A DNA stretch of 42,119 nt, from contig CAWKIF010000137.1 in NCBI GenBank assembly GCA_963849485.1, positions 1 through 42,119 of the forward strand, read 5' to 3'. The translations under genes and the position numbers were made by a program. Under the pieces are notes generated by a model. The model saw only the letters and a program-made list of their open reading frames with translations, was not told the origin of the DNA and ran no database searches. This DNA comes from CAVTWJ01 sp963849485 (lineage in GTDB: Bacteria > Oederibacteriota > Muellerivitia > Muellerivitales > Muellerivitaceae). Of this stretch, positions 1 to 7,024 are shown piece after piece. Position 1 is the first letter of the stretch; every line of letters starts with the position of its first letter.

Positions 1-28
1 TGTCCACGACGGGGACCCAGAGTGAACA
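1..28 (+). repeat. Cassette-boundary palindrome, copy R1
   Basis: The conserved left half TGTCCACGACGGGGACC is complete. The right arm is decayed (AGTGAACA in place of CGTGGACA). The copy starts at the window edge, so whatever gene it closes lies outside. About 127 AT-rich bases without a recognisable gene separate it from the next reading frame. Confidence 0.75.
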
Positions 29-155
29 ATGGTTTCTGTGGGTTTATTTGCCAAAGATTGACTTAATTTATAGTTGGATTGAATATTTCGAAAATTAGAA
101 AACTAAAGTTAGAAAGACTAGTATTTAAAACTTAAATAGGGAAAAGAAATTAAAA

Positions 156-962
156 ATGTTAATTAAATACAATCCAATCGAATTAGCTGCCACTATTGAT
201 CAATTAACAAAAATTGAGGTCTTAGTAAAATCTTCTTTTGTGGATTTTGAAACCGGGGCCAAAATGCGCCCCCAACAAAAAGGTCGTTGAATCATGGAAA
301 GATTCATTAGAAGTTTCTTTAACAATGCTTAAAAATCATTGTGAAGCCTTAGCGCTGGTTGAAACAGCAAACACAATAAAAGATATAATTCAAACTATCC
401 CTTCGGAAGATATACAAACCTACAAAGCAATATAAATTTGATTGTTTTATCAATCGAAAGACAATTTAATCAGCGTATTTTTTTTACCCTTTCCGTCGAA
501 AATGCAAATCTTTATACATCTGATTTTCCGTTCGGCGCTGAAGTGGGATTTACTTTTCCTACCGTAAACCGTGAAGTTAATGAAGCAGGAAAGTGTTATG
601 CGGTGGGGCGCTATACGGCTTGCGTTTTCCACTTGATGCGAGTTTTAGAAGTTCAATTAGGGGAAATGGCCTCATATGTTGGCGTTGCTGATTTTGGCTT
701 GGAAAATTGGAAAAATATAATTGACCAAATCGAAAAGAAAATTAGAGACATGGAATCTTTGCCAAAAACCATCGAAAAAGATATTGAAACTCAATTTTTG
801 GGTGAAGCCAGAAAAGAATTTTCACATTTTAAAATGGCATGGAGAAATCATGTTTCCCACACAAAAGCTGATTACGGTCCTGAAGAAGCATCGAAAATAT
901 TCAATCACGTAAAAGACTTTATGTTTCACCTCTCGAAAAAATTAAAAGAAAATAAACCTTAA
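156..962 (+). pseudogene. Hypothetical protein gene, frame broken twice
   Basis: I do not recognise the family. An AT-rich reading frame opens at ATG 156 (MLIKYNPIELAATIDQ), shifts to a second frame between about 235 and 285, continues to about 430, and returns to the first frame for the last 170 residues, which end at 962. Read through, it gives roughly 265 residues, mostly helical and charged, with a conserved-looking C-terminal part (CYAVGRYTACVFHLMRVLE, then a Lys/Glu-rich tail with HFKMAWRNHVSH) that resembles nucleic-acid-related or HEPN-like helical bundles only in general character. It is markedly more AT-rich than the rest of the window, a sign of separate origin. It lies between repeats R1 and R2. 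The breaks may be sequence errors or real decay. Confidence 0.5.
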
Positions 963-1013
963 TCACCATGGATACGCAAAAAAAGGTTATAAACCAGGAA
1001 TCAATATTTACCT

Positions 1014-1041
1014 TGTCCACGATGGGGACCCATCGTGGACA
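1014..1041 (+). repeat. Cassette-boundary palindrome, copy R2
   Basis: This is the most symmetrical copy. TGTCCACGATGGG and CCCATCGTGGACA form 13-base arms around a central GA. It lies 51 bases after the stop of the hypothetical gene and 67 bases before the nucleotidyltransferase start. Confidence 0.85.
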
Positions 1042-1108
1042 GGCAAAACAAATATTAAGGGGTTGGAGGATGGGCAAGGAGCATCTTCGCCAAGTCCCCA
1101 CATCACAA

Positions 1109-1614
1109 ATGGATGCTAAGTCTGTCATCCAGGTTTCTCGATCTTTTCAGGTCTAACGGCATCGAGGTGGCGGTGGATGGCGGATGGGCGGTCGACGCAC
1201 TATTGGGGGAACAGACTCGGCCACATGGGGACCTCGACATTGCACTCCGGCATCAGGACGTGCCTAGGTTAAGAAAATTTCTAGAAGCCTTTGGCTATGC
1301 CGATGTCCCAAGCGTTGACCGGCGGGAGTGCAACTTTGTCATGGGCGATTCCCAAGGCCATCGAGTGGACATTCATTCCTACGAATTCGATGAGGCGGGC
1401 CATAACGTCTTCGGTGTCGCCTATCTCCCCAAGGGCGCTTGACCGGCCGGGAACGATCACGGGCCGCCCCGTGCGATGCATTCCGGTGGAATGGATGGTA
1501 AAGTTCCATGACGGCTACGAGTTGGACGAGAACGACTACCGGGATGTCAAGGCGCTTTGCGATAGGTTCGGCGTCGAACTGCCCGCCCGTTTCGCACGAT
1601 TTTCGGAAGGTTGA
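1109..1614 (+). pseudogene. Nucleotidyltransferase of ANT(2'')/lincosamide type, frame broken
   Basis: The product resembles small antibiotic nucleotidyltransferases that move an AMP group from ATP to a hydroxyl of an aminoglycoside or lincosamide. The nucleotide-binding signature is clear: VDGGWAVDALLGEQTRPHGD followed by LDIAL, giving the GG...D and D-x-D metal-binding elements near residues 20-45. A C-terminal EWMVKFHDGYELDENDY region also fits that family. I place the start at ATG 1109 (MDAKSVIQV), because dropping one T at about 1127 joins it to LDLFRSNGIEV. A second break at about 1435 separates the first 110 codons from the last 60. Read through, it has about 168 residues, slightly short for the family. 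Substrate is not predictable. It lies between R2 and R3, ending 6 bases before R3. Confidence 0.75.
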
Positions 1615-1620
1615 ATTATT

Positions 1621-1648
1621 TGTCCAGGACGGGGACCCGTCAAGGACG
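1621..1648 (+). repeat. Cassette-boundary palindrome, copy R3
   Basis: TGTCCAGGACGGGGACC plus a partly matching right arm (GTCAAGGAC). It starts 6 bases after the nucleotidyltransferase stop and 41 bases before the next gene. Confidence 0.8.
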
Positions 1649-1689
1649 AATGGAGGCCCGATTTGGTTGTTTAATAAAGTAAGGCCACT

Positions 1690-2104
1690 ATGAAAATTTC
1701 AAAAGCTAATTTAGCAGACAGTCCGAAACTTGCTGAAATGAACTATAAGCTCATACGGGATGAGGGTCAGCAAAATACCATGAACAAGGTTCAGCTTACC
1801 CGCCGAATGAAAAACTGGTTGAGGGGCGAATACCAGGCCTGCCTATCGAAGAACATGGAGAGATCATCGGCTATTGCCTCTACCGCAAAGAAGAGGGTTT
1901 TATTTACATCCGTCAATTTTTTATTGATAGGGTTTTCCAGAACAGGGTTTGGGTGGCAAACTAAAACTTGTTCTTAAGGGGTTTTGGAAGAAACCTCTTA
2001 TTCTCCGTCTGGACGTTCTGGTGGGTAATAAAACGGGCATTGGATTTTGGAGAAACATGGGTTTTAAGGACTACTGTCTGACGATGGAACGAAAAACAAG
2101 TTAA
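1690..2104 (+). pseudogene. GNAT-family N-acetyltransferase, frame broken twice
   Basis: Reading through two frame changes (about 1845 and 1940) gives a protein of roughly 137 residues. The parts are MKISKANLADSPKLAEMNYK at the N-terminus, then EEHGEIIGYCLYRKEEGFIY with IRQFFIDRVFQNRG, and at the end GGKLKLVLKGFWKK and GNKTGIGFWRNMGFKDY. This order matches the GNAT fold: beta4 with IRQFF..., the acetyl-CoA pyrophosphate loop (QNRGLGGKL), and the closing GFWRNMGF element. The second break lies in AGGGTTTGGG, where one extra G would restore the acetyl-CoA loop. Substrate unknown. The gene sits between R3 and R4, its stop only 6 bases before R4. Confidence 0.7.
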
Positions 2105-2110
2105 AATCTT

Positions 2111-2138
2111 TGTCCACGACGGGGACCTATCGTGGACA
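2111..2138 (+). repeat. Cassette-boundary palindrome, copy R4
   Basis: TGTCCACGACGGGGACC with an intact right arm (TCGTGGACA). The outer 9-base arms TGTCCACGA/TCGTGGACA pair perfectly. It lies 6 bases after a stop codon. I use this copy as the reference form. Confidence 0.85.
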
Positions 2139-2228
2139 GAGAAATGACCATCAGAAAACGATGCGGAGTAATACTTACAAGTGAAAAAAAACATTGTTTC
2201 GTAAAAATTAGAAGCAGGTGTCAAACAC

Positions 2229-2966
2229 ATGAAAATTTCATTGGAATTAGTTCCCCGCAGTAAAGAATCCATCTTGGAAGAAGTGGAAAAGATTTCGAAA
2301 AATCTGAAGAAAGTAAACGCGATCAACATTCCGGATTTATTGCGATTTGACTTAAGAAGTTGGGTGGCGTGTGGCTATGTGAAGCCCTATTTTCCAAACG
2401 CGATTCCCCATTTCAGGGCGGTTGATATCAACTTGGACGAACCCTTGCCGATGGCCGATTTTCTAAAAGAGAATCATTTTAAAGAAATCATCGTTATCAG
2501 CGGCGACATTTCCCAGGACATGTCCAGAAAGATGTACCCGTCCGATGTGTTGGAAGTCATTAAGAAATTCAAACGGGAAATCCCCGGAATTAAGATTTAC
2601 GCCGCCTTTGACCCTTACCGGCAAGGGATTCACAAAGAGCTCGATTATGCCCACGCTAAACGGGATGCAGGCGCCGATGGTTTGTTCACGCAACCTTTCT
2701 TCGACATTCGTCTCTTTGACATTTATTCCGAACTACTTAAGTCTTATGAAGTCTTTTGGGGCGTTTCCCCGGTTTTAAGCATGGGTTCAAAAAATTATTG
2801 GGAAACCAGAAACAAAGTCGTGTTTCCTGAGAATTTCAAGCCAACCTTAGAATGGAATCGGGATTTCGCTAAAACTGTTTTGAGCCGGATCAATTCCGTA
2901 AATGGAAACGCGTACTTCATGCCCATCAAAGCCTCGATCTTGGATTGTTTCGGCGGGATTCTTTAA
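2229..2966 (+). CDS. Methylenetetrahydrofolate reductase-like protein (MetF family)
   Basis: The 245-residue product looks like a single-domain MetF-type (beta/alpha)8 barrel. LELVPRSKE near the N-terminus matches the strand carrying the catalytic Glu of MetF. The middle has VISGD, and residues 125-160 carry ELDYAHAKRDAGADGLFTQP followed by FFD, the hallmark of the family. The late motif PVLSMGSKNYWETRN and FPENFKPTLEWNRDFA resemble the C-terminal part. It is shorter than MetF (about 290 residues), and no partner genes of one-carbon or methionine metabolism are adjacent, so a related reductase activity is possible. The frame is intact. It lies between R4 and R5. Confidence 0.75.
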   Translation: MKISLELVPRSKESILEEVEKISKNLKKVNAINIPDLLRFDLRSWVACGYVKPYFPNAIPHFRAVDINLDEPLPMADFLKENHFKEIIVISGDISQDMSRKMYPSDVLEVIKKFKREIPGIKIYAAFDPYRQGIHKELDYAHAKRDAGADGLFTQPFFDIRLFDIYSELLKSYEVFWGVSPVLSMGSKNYWETRNKVVFPENFKPTLEWNRDFAKTVLSRINSVNGNAYFMPIKASILDCFGGIL

Positions 2967-2979
2967 AATAATGCTCCCC

Positions 2980-3007
2980 CGTCCACGGCGGGGACGCGTT
3001 GAAGACA
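2980..3007 (+). repeat. Cassette-boundary palindrome, copy R5
   Basis: GTCCACGGCGGGGAC is clear. The right arm (GTTGAAGACA) has drifted. It lies 13 bases after the MetF-like stop and 20 bases before the cupin start. Confidence 0.75.
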
Positions 3008-3027
3008 ATAAAAAAATCGAGGGCCCA

Positions 3028-3515
3028 ATGCCGGAAAAGGTCTCCAAGAAAACAGCCGTTCACTATCAATGGGGAAATAATTGCGAGGGGTGGCGGTTAA
3101 AGAAGGAAAACAATTTTACCGTGATCGTGGAATCAATGCCGGCAGGGTCTGAAGAAATTAACAGGATGCTGAAAAAGTCCGAGAAACGGACTTTTTCTTA
3201 TTTACGAACGAGCCACAACACATAAAAACCATATTTTAAGTGGCTCGTTCTATCCCATGGCTGTCAACAGGGTGCTGAAAAATACTTTTTCAGCACCCTG
3301 TTAAACATCTTCACCAAAAATCCGAACAGTTTTTTTATTGCTTGGAAGGCCAGCTGACGATCGAATTCCAAGATGAAAGTCAAACCCTTACCGCCCATGA
3401 AGGGATAACCATTCCGGCTGGAATACCCCATAAGGTACGTAATGTCTCCGATATGAACGTGAGCTTTCTTCTGGTTTCGTGCCCGGATACCCAAGAAGAT
3501 AGGATTAACTTGTAG
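3028..3515 (+). pseudogene. Cupin-domain protein gene interrupted by a 139-bp mobile element
   Basis: The gene starts at ATG 3028 (MPEKVSKKTAVHYQW) and runs to GSEEI at 3157. There a TTAA-flanked element is inserted. After it, the frame resumes with HLHQKSEQFFYCLEG and then FQDESQTLTAHEGITIPAG and IPHKVRNVSD, ending at TAG 3513-3515. Removing the element and one TTAA copy gives 345 bases, an uninterrupted 114-residue single-domain cupin. The metal-binding HxH...E of cupin motif 1 (HLHQKSEQ) and the PxGxPH motif 2 are both complete. The substrate cannot be inferred. In its present state only the first 43 residues plus element-encoded residues would be made. It lies between R5 and R6. Confidence 0.85.
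3158..3304 (+). mobile_element. MITE-like element, copy 1 (TTAA-flanked, inside cupin gene)
   Basis: The element spans 3162-3300 (139 bp) between TTAA at 3158-3161 and TTAA at 3301-3304. The terminal inverted repeats are CAGGATGCTGAAAAAGT and its partner ending CAGCACCCTG. Inside are a hairpin (AAAAAGTCCG, loop AGAAA, CGGACTTTTT at 3172-3197), a larger inverted repeat (GAACGAGCCAC near 3210 with GTGGCTCGTTC near 3240-3250), and a third hairpin at the right end. It encodes nothing recognisable. The stems with flanking A/T runs could also end transcription in either direction. A transposase acting in trans is expected but none is in the window. Confidence 0.85.
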
Positions 3516-3544
3516 AAATAAGTGACGAAATAATCAACCTTGGT

Positions 3545-3597
3545 TGTCCACTGCGGGGAGACCCTCGCACCGCAGCGATGGTCAGTGATCGTGGGCA
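3545..3597 (+). repeat. Cassette-boundary palindrome, long form, copy R6
   Basis: A 53-base variant. It begins TGTCCACTGCGGGGAGACC and closes with GTGGGCA, and carries about 25 extra bases (with CGCACCGCAGCG and GTCAGTGATC) between the usual centre and right arm. It agrees with R7 at 43 of 53 positions. CTGCGG and CCGCAG inside can pair. It lies 29 bases after the cupin stop. Confidence 0.8.
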
Positions 3598-3642
3598 AAT
3601 AAAACCCTTTTTGAGTCCAGGTTTACCCAAAGTGACGCCAAT

Positions 3643-4185
3643 ATGAAACCTATTGAAACCCAACGTCTCGTGCTTCGCCGGTGGAAGGCTTCGGATCGGG
3701 AAGTCTTTTACAAAATGAATTCCGACCCTGTCGTGATGGAATATATGCCAAAAATCCTTACCCGTGAGGAAAGCGACGGGTTGATGGCCCGGATTGAAGA
3801 ACATTTCGATAAACACCGTTTCGGCCTTTGCGCGGTCGAAGAGAAAGAAAACGGCGCCTTTGTCGGATTTACGGGCCTTTCCATTCCTCGTTTTGAGTCC
3901 CACTTCACTCCCTGCGTTGAAATTGGGTGGCGGCTGGATAAGGCATTTTGGGGGAAGGGCTACGCGACGGAAGCCGCTGCGGCCATGTTGTCGGCTGGGT
4001 TCAATCAATTCGGCCTGGATGAAATCGTCTCTTTCACGTCACCCTTGAATCAACGCTCGATTTCGGTGATGAAACGGTTGAAAATGACAAGAAATCCTTC
4101 GGACGATTTCGAACATCCGGCGCTTCCGGAAAGGCATCCCTTGCGGAAACACGTCCTTTATCGAATTACCAGGTCGGTAGGATGA
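3643..4185 (+). CDS. GNAT-family N-acetyltransferase, RimJ/RimL type
   Basis: The 180-residue protein starts IETQRLVLRRWKASD, the typical opening of RimJ/RimL-like acetyltransferases that modify N-terminal or small-molecule amines. The core has EIGWRLDKAFWGKGYATEA, where the acetyl-CoA pyrophosphate loop is WGKGYA (about residues 104-112). It is followed by SFTSPLNQRSISVMKRLKM, the usual asparagine/serine element before the last helix. Length is normal for the family. The frame is intact and the stop lies 5 bases before R7, so this gene is one unit of the cassette-like array. Substrate unknown; the close similarity of layout to cassette-borne acetyltransferases is an inference. Confidence 0.85.
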   Translation: MKPIETQRLVLRRWKASDREVFYKMNSDPVVMEYMPKILTREESDGLMARIEEHFDKHRFGLCAVEEKENGAFVGFTGLSIPRFESHFTPCVEIGWRLDKAFWGKGYATEAAAAMLSAGFNQFGLDEIVSFTSPLNQRSISVMKRLKMTRNPSDDFEHPALPERHPLRKHVLYRITRSVG

Positions 4186-4190
4186 TTCCC

Positions 4191-4243
4191 TGTCCACGAC
4201 CGGGAGACTATCGCACCGCAGCGGGTGTCAGTGATCCTGGACA
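4191..4243 (+). repeat. Cassette-boundary palindrome, long form, copy R7
   Basis: Second 53-base copy. TGTCCACGACCGGGAGACTA opens it, CGCACCGCAGCGGG and GTCAGTGATC form the extra segment, and TGGACA closes it. It lies 5 bases after the GNAT stop. Confidence 0.85.
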
Positions 4244-4323
4244 TACTAACTTAAATGGAAAAGAAGTAGATTTTGTCCGTCAAGCGTCTAGTCTGGCCCC
4301 TAATATTCTAAGGAGGATCAATT

Positions 4324-4824
4324 ATGAAGGAAGTATACGAATCGAAAACCATTTTGACTTTACCCATGAGGTTCGTGCTGGCCGCGGAAGGTTTATTGCT
4401 CCTATTTGCCTTTTTATTACCCAACGCATGGATCTATTTTTTAACAACGACGGCCCTTTTGGGGCTTCTTTACTATTATTTCCACAAGTTAAAACATCAC
4501 TTCGAAGTCTGCCCTGTATTCGTCTTCGATGAAAACGGGTTTGAACTGCCGGAGTCCGTTTTTTCTTCCGAGCTAACCCGATACAGCTGGAATGACATCG
4601 ATAATCTTAAAATCTTTTTTGACCACCATCTCTTCCATATTCAATTCAAGTGTTTTTTCGAAATGAAAAACACCAATCACGCCGGGTTCTTCGGATTCAC
4701 CCGGCCCTCCGACTTTACGAATGAAGATTTAAAAATGATGTGCGAATTGGTGGCGATCGTCCAAAAGAAAGTCCGCCACGTTCTTGTGACCCAGGAAGTG
4801 AAGGACAAAGCCATCATTTATTGA
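4324..4824 (+). CDS. Hypothetical membrane protein with PH-like C-terminal half
   Basis: The family is not recognised. The 166-residue protein starts at ATG 4324, six bases after a strong AAGGAGG ribosome-binding site. Two adjacent hydrophobic segments fill residues 16-52 (FVLAAEGLLLLFAFLLP and WIYFLTTTALLGLLYYYF). The remaining 110 residues are soluble, with ENGFELPESVF, RYSWNDIDNLKIF and FFEMKN in an order like that of small bacterial PH-type domains (a beta sandwich in which the aromatic W-x-D-I motif recurs). It probably sits in the inner membrane with the beta domain in the cytoplasm. The frame is intact. It lies between R7 and R8; function unknown. Confidence 0.65.
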   Translation: MKEVYESKTILTLPMRFVLAAEGLLLLFAFLLPNAWIYFLTTTALLGLLYYYFHKLKHHFEVCPVFVFDENGFELPESVFSSELTRYSWNDIDNLKIFFDHHLFHIQFKCFFEMKNTNHAGFFGFTRPSDFTNEDLKMMCELVAIVQKKVRHVLVTQEVKDKAIIY

Positions 4825-4893
4825 GTTGGGCGGTCTGAAGATTTCCAAAAAGCTGGAATCTGCGCGGGTTTGCGAAACAAAATGATGTGAGCC

Positions 4894-4921
4894 TGTCCAC
4901 GACGGGGACCTGTCGTTGACA
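4894..4921 (+). repeat. Cassette-boundary palindrome, copy R8
   Basis: TGTCCACGACGGGGACC with right arm TCGTTGACA, one mismatch in the 9-base arm. It is 69 bases from the preceding stop, and only 5 bases from the end of the minus-strand toxin gene that follows. Confidence 0.85.
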
Positions 4922-4926
4922 GCGAA

Positions 4927-5271
4927 TTATCTCAAATCAAGCAACAGTTTTATTCCCTCCTCAATACGATTTATCGTGGTCTCACCCAATTTCCCGGATT
5001 TATCCCGCAGAAAAGCTTTATCCAAAGTGATGATTTGGGACACATTGGCTACAGAATCTTTGGGAAGGCCCGTTTTACGTGCGCTTAACTTCACATTTCC
5101 AGGAGCGTCGGCCAATCGAAGATTGGACGTAAGGGCGATGGCGACAACTGTTTGAATGCGGCTAAGATTAAATGCATCCGATTGGACAATAAGTACGGGG
5201 CGGCTATAACCGGGTTCCGAGGCTTTGGGACCTGGTAGATCTGCCCACCAAATTTCACCCCGGTTCACCAC
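4927..5271 (-). CDS. MazF/PemK-type endoribonuclease toxin
   Basis: The 114-residue product begins VNRGEIWWADLPGP and continues with GYSRPVLIVQSDAFN. These are the standard MazF/PemK openings that place the catalytic Arg (in SRPVLIVQ) and the mRNA-binding loop. Near residues 44-80 are VVAIALTSNL and LPKDSVANVSQIITLDK, the second conserved block. Length is typical (about 110). The toxin would cut mRNA at short sequence motifs unless bound by its antitoxin. The start is GTG 5271, overlapping the end of the upstream antitoxin gene by seven bases, so the two are translationally linked. The pair runs opposite to the other cassette genes. Confidence 0.88.
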   Translation of the reverse strand: MVNRGEIWWADLPGPKASEPGYSRPVLIVQSDAFNLSRIQTVVAIALTSNLRLADAPGNVKLSARKTGLPKDSVANVSQIITLDKAFLRDKSGKLGETTINRIEEGIKLLLDLR

Positions 5272-5501
5272 CCATCCTCAGAAACGGACTTTGCCTGGAG
5301 TTTCTTCAACGCGGGATCAAGCTTGGAATCCGCATGGGCGTAAATGTCGTTGAGCTTAGCCGTCACAGAATCATCGGTGTGGACATCCAAATAATTCTTG
5401 ATGGCCGTGACATAGAGCTGACTTCGGGAAACGCCCATCTTCCCCGCCAGCTTTTCAGCGGTTTCAAAGACCTTATTGGGTATGGAGATGGCTGTTTTCA
5501 T
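5265..5501 (-). CDS. Ribbon-helix-helix antitoxin of the MazF-type toxin
   Basis: The 78-residue protein begins MKTAISIPNKVFETAEKLA, the short beta strand and first helix of an RHH (CopG/MazE-like) DNA-binding domain. GVSRSQLYVTAIKNYL supplies the second helix. The acidic, flexible C-terminus (residues 45-78) is expected to wrap the toxin. It is the first gene of the two-gene unit and should repress its own promoter together with the toxin. There is no ribosome-binding site before ATG 5501 (TTTTAACTTATG), which fits the nearly leaderless transcript predicted from the promoter position. Confidence 0.85.
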   Translation of the reverse strand: MKTAISIPNKVFETAEKLAGKMGVSRSQLYVTAIKNYLDVHTDDSVTAKLNDIYAHADSKLDPALKKLQAKSVSEDGW

Positions 5502-5509
5502 AAGTTAAA

Positions 5510-5536
5510 AGTATAACTTAGGTATAACTTTGTCAA
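5510..5536 (-). promoter_or_regulatory. Antitoxin-toxin promoter with two operator repeats
   Basis: On the minus strand, a perfect TTGACA (5531-5536) and TATACT (5510-5515) are 15 bases apart. Two direct copies of the 9-mer GTATAACTT (plus strand 5511-5519 and 5522-5530) lie 11 bases, one helical turn, apart and fill the space between the two boxes. This is what an RHH repressor operator would look like. The -10 box ends 8 bases before the ATG, so the RNA would have almost no leader. Confidence 0.7.
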
Positions 5537-5559
5537 GGAGAAGATCCTAAAAATCATCG

Positions 5560-5583
5560 TGTTCAGACGGGGGGAACGCGCCC
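5560..5583 (+). repeat. Possible decayed cassette-boundary palindrome
   Basis: TGTTCAGACGGGGGGAACGC is a weak match to TGTCCACGACGGGGACC. Its place between the minus-strand toxin-antitoxin pair and the next plus-strand gene is where a boundary would be expected. Chance similarity is not excluded. Confidence 0.3.
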
Positions 5584-5705
5584 GAAAATCCAAGGCGATC
5601 CTAATAAAAACAGAATAAATAACAGCTCGGTATGTTTATATTAATGATTGAGATTCTGGTGTCTCAACTATGGTTCCTGCTTGACCGGTGAGACGGTAAA
5701 AGGAT

Positions 5706-6611
5706 TTGATTTTGTTGAAAAAGAAACCTAATCAAAGCGCCCTCTACCTTCCGTTCGCGATTGGTTTGACCCTTTCCCTCATCCTGGGAACGGTGGTTTG
5801 GAGATGGTTTTATATCGTCTTTAGTTCCATCGGTTTATTCATCTCGATTGGGAATTGGATCCAGTACCGCTCGGATCAACCCGATTTTGGCCGAAGGGTG
5901 AGCCTCCTTCTCATCCTGCCGATCTTCATCGTCTTTTTCGGCTTTTTCCAGCGGGAAAACATGCAGTTGGAGGAAACGGTTTTTTACGGGGCCTTTTTCC
6001 TGACCGGGGGCGTGTTCACCCGGGTGCTGATCCATTATTCCATCGCCAAGGTTTTCGGCCCGCTCCTCTTTGGGAGGGGTTTTTGCGGCTGGGCCTGTTG
6101 GACCGCCGCTATCTTGGATTGGCTCCCTATCAAAGAAAACAATCCCATCCCCAAGATATACACTTGGGTCCGCTGGCCCGTCCTGGCGGCTTCCATTGCC
6201 CTTCCCTTTTACCTGATTCGCACCGGTTACAACTATATGGAAGGGCACATTCAGGGGGACGCGGGCAACTTGATCCAAACCCACAAATGGGACCAATTCC
6301 TCTGGTTCTTGGCCGGAAACGGCCTCTATTACCTGTGCGGGATCCTGCTGGCTTTCGCCTTCAAAAAAAGAAGGGCCTTTTGCAAAATCGCCTGCCCGGT
6401 GTCGCTGGTGATGAAGGTTCCGGCAAGGTTTTCGATCATTCGCAAGAGGCCCTCGGGGGAAAACTGCACGGGCTGCGGAAAGTGCAACAAGGAATGCCCG
6501 ATGGAGGTGGATGTCCGGGGCTATATACAAAAGGGGTTTAAAATACTTTCTACGGAGTGCATCCTCTGCGGTAAATGCAGCCAGGTTTGCCCGACCCACG
6601 CGATTTCCTGA
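5706..6611 (+). CDS. NapH-like membrane polyferredoxin (4Fe-4S protein)
   Basis: The 301-residue protein combines four to five membrane segments (residues 15-240) with iron-sulfur motifs. GRGFCGWACWTAAILD (about 119-134) and FCKIACPVSLVM are the paired cysteine motifs of NapH/NosR-type membrane proteins. The C-terminal 50 residues hold two ferredoxin clusters, CTGCGKCNKECPMEVD and CILCGKCSQVCP. Such proteins pass electrons across or along the membrane from quinol or ferredoxin to partners. The start is one of several in-frame TTG codons (5706, 5712, 5715) behind AAAGGA at about 5699; the later two have better spacing. No partner reductase is adjacent. It lies in the R8-R9 interval with the toxin-antitoxin pair. 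Confidence 0.8.
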   Translation: MILLKKKPNQSALYLPFAIGLTLSLILGTVVWRWFYIVFSSIGLFISIGNWIQYRSDQPDFGRRVSLLLILPIFIVFFGFFQRENMQLEETVFYGAFFLTGGVFTRVLIHYSIAKVFGPLLFGRGFCGWACWTAAILDWLPIKENNPIPKIYTWVRWPVLAASIALPFYLIRTGYNYMEGHIQGDAGNLIQTHKWDQFLWFLAGNGLYYLCGILLAFAFKKRRAFCKIACPVSLVMKVPARFSIIRKRPSGENCTGCGKCNKECPMEVDVRGYIQKGFKILSTECILCGKCSQVCPTHAIS

Positions 6612-6634
6612 ACGGATTGGATTGAAAAGTTGCC

Positions 6635-6662
6635 TGTCCACGATGGGGACCCGGAATGGTCA
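6635..6662 (+). repeat. Cassette-boundary palindrome, copy R9
   Basis: TGTCCACGATGGGGACC intact; right arm only partly kept (GGAATGGTCA). It lies 23 bases after the polyferredoxin stop. Confidence 0.8.
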
Positions 6663-6739
6663 ACCCTAAGGGCTTGAAGCCTTATTTACATGATGCTAAA
6701 TTAAGCACCACATTAGATGCTTGTCTGAAGGAGGCGGTT

Positions 6740-7024
6740 ATGGGGATCAAATTTTCCGAGGACATCCGGTCGGTGACCGATTTGAAGCGTAATACCCGCA
6801 GTCTATTGGACCAGATCCATCGGACGGGCCGGCCGGTTGTTTTGACGGTCAATGGAAAAGCGGACGCCGTTTTGATGAATTCGAAATCCTATGAGCTTTA
6901 TTTGAACGCGGTGAATCTTGCGCGTGAATTGGTCTCCGCCGAAAAGGATGTGACCGCCCGCCGGGTGCGACCCGCCCGCGCTTTCTTGAAAGAGTTTAAG
7001 CGTGCCCATTCGTCACCAAGTTAA
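6740..7024 (+). CDS. Phd/YefM-family antitoxin
   Basis: Translation most likely starts at ATG 6740, just after the excellent ribosome-binding site AAGGAGG; an in-frame ATG at 6656 lies inside repeat R9 and is less likely. The 94-residue product begins MGIKFSEDIRSVTDLKRN and has RPVVLTVNGKADAVLMNSK with SYELY, the standard Phd/YefM DNA-binding fold, then a helical, basic C-terminus that would bind the toxin. It overlaps the toxin gene by 23 bases. A possible promoter, TTGAAG and TAAATT with a 17-base gap, lies at about 6673-6701. Family assignment is firm. Confidence 0.85.
   Translation: MGIKFSEDIRSVTDLKRNTRSLLDQIHRTGRPVVLTVNGKADAVLMNSKSYELYLNAVNLARELVSAEKDVTARRVRPARAFLKEFKRAHSSPS

Noticed and set aside
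3162..3225. Extension of the cupin N-terminal frame into NRMLKKSEKRTFSYLRTSHNT as a real protein end
   Set aside because: These residues come from the inserted element; the true frame resumes after 3304.
5835..6641. A 268-codon open frame on the minus strand
   Set aside because: It is antisense to the polyferredoxin gene, whose iron-sulfur motifs prove the plus-strand reading. It has Pro/Arg/Gly-rich composition typical of shadow frames.
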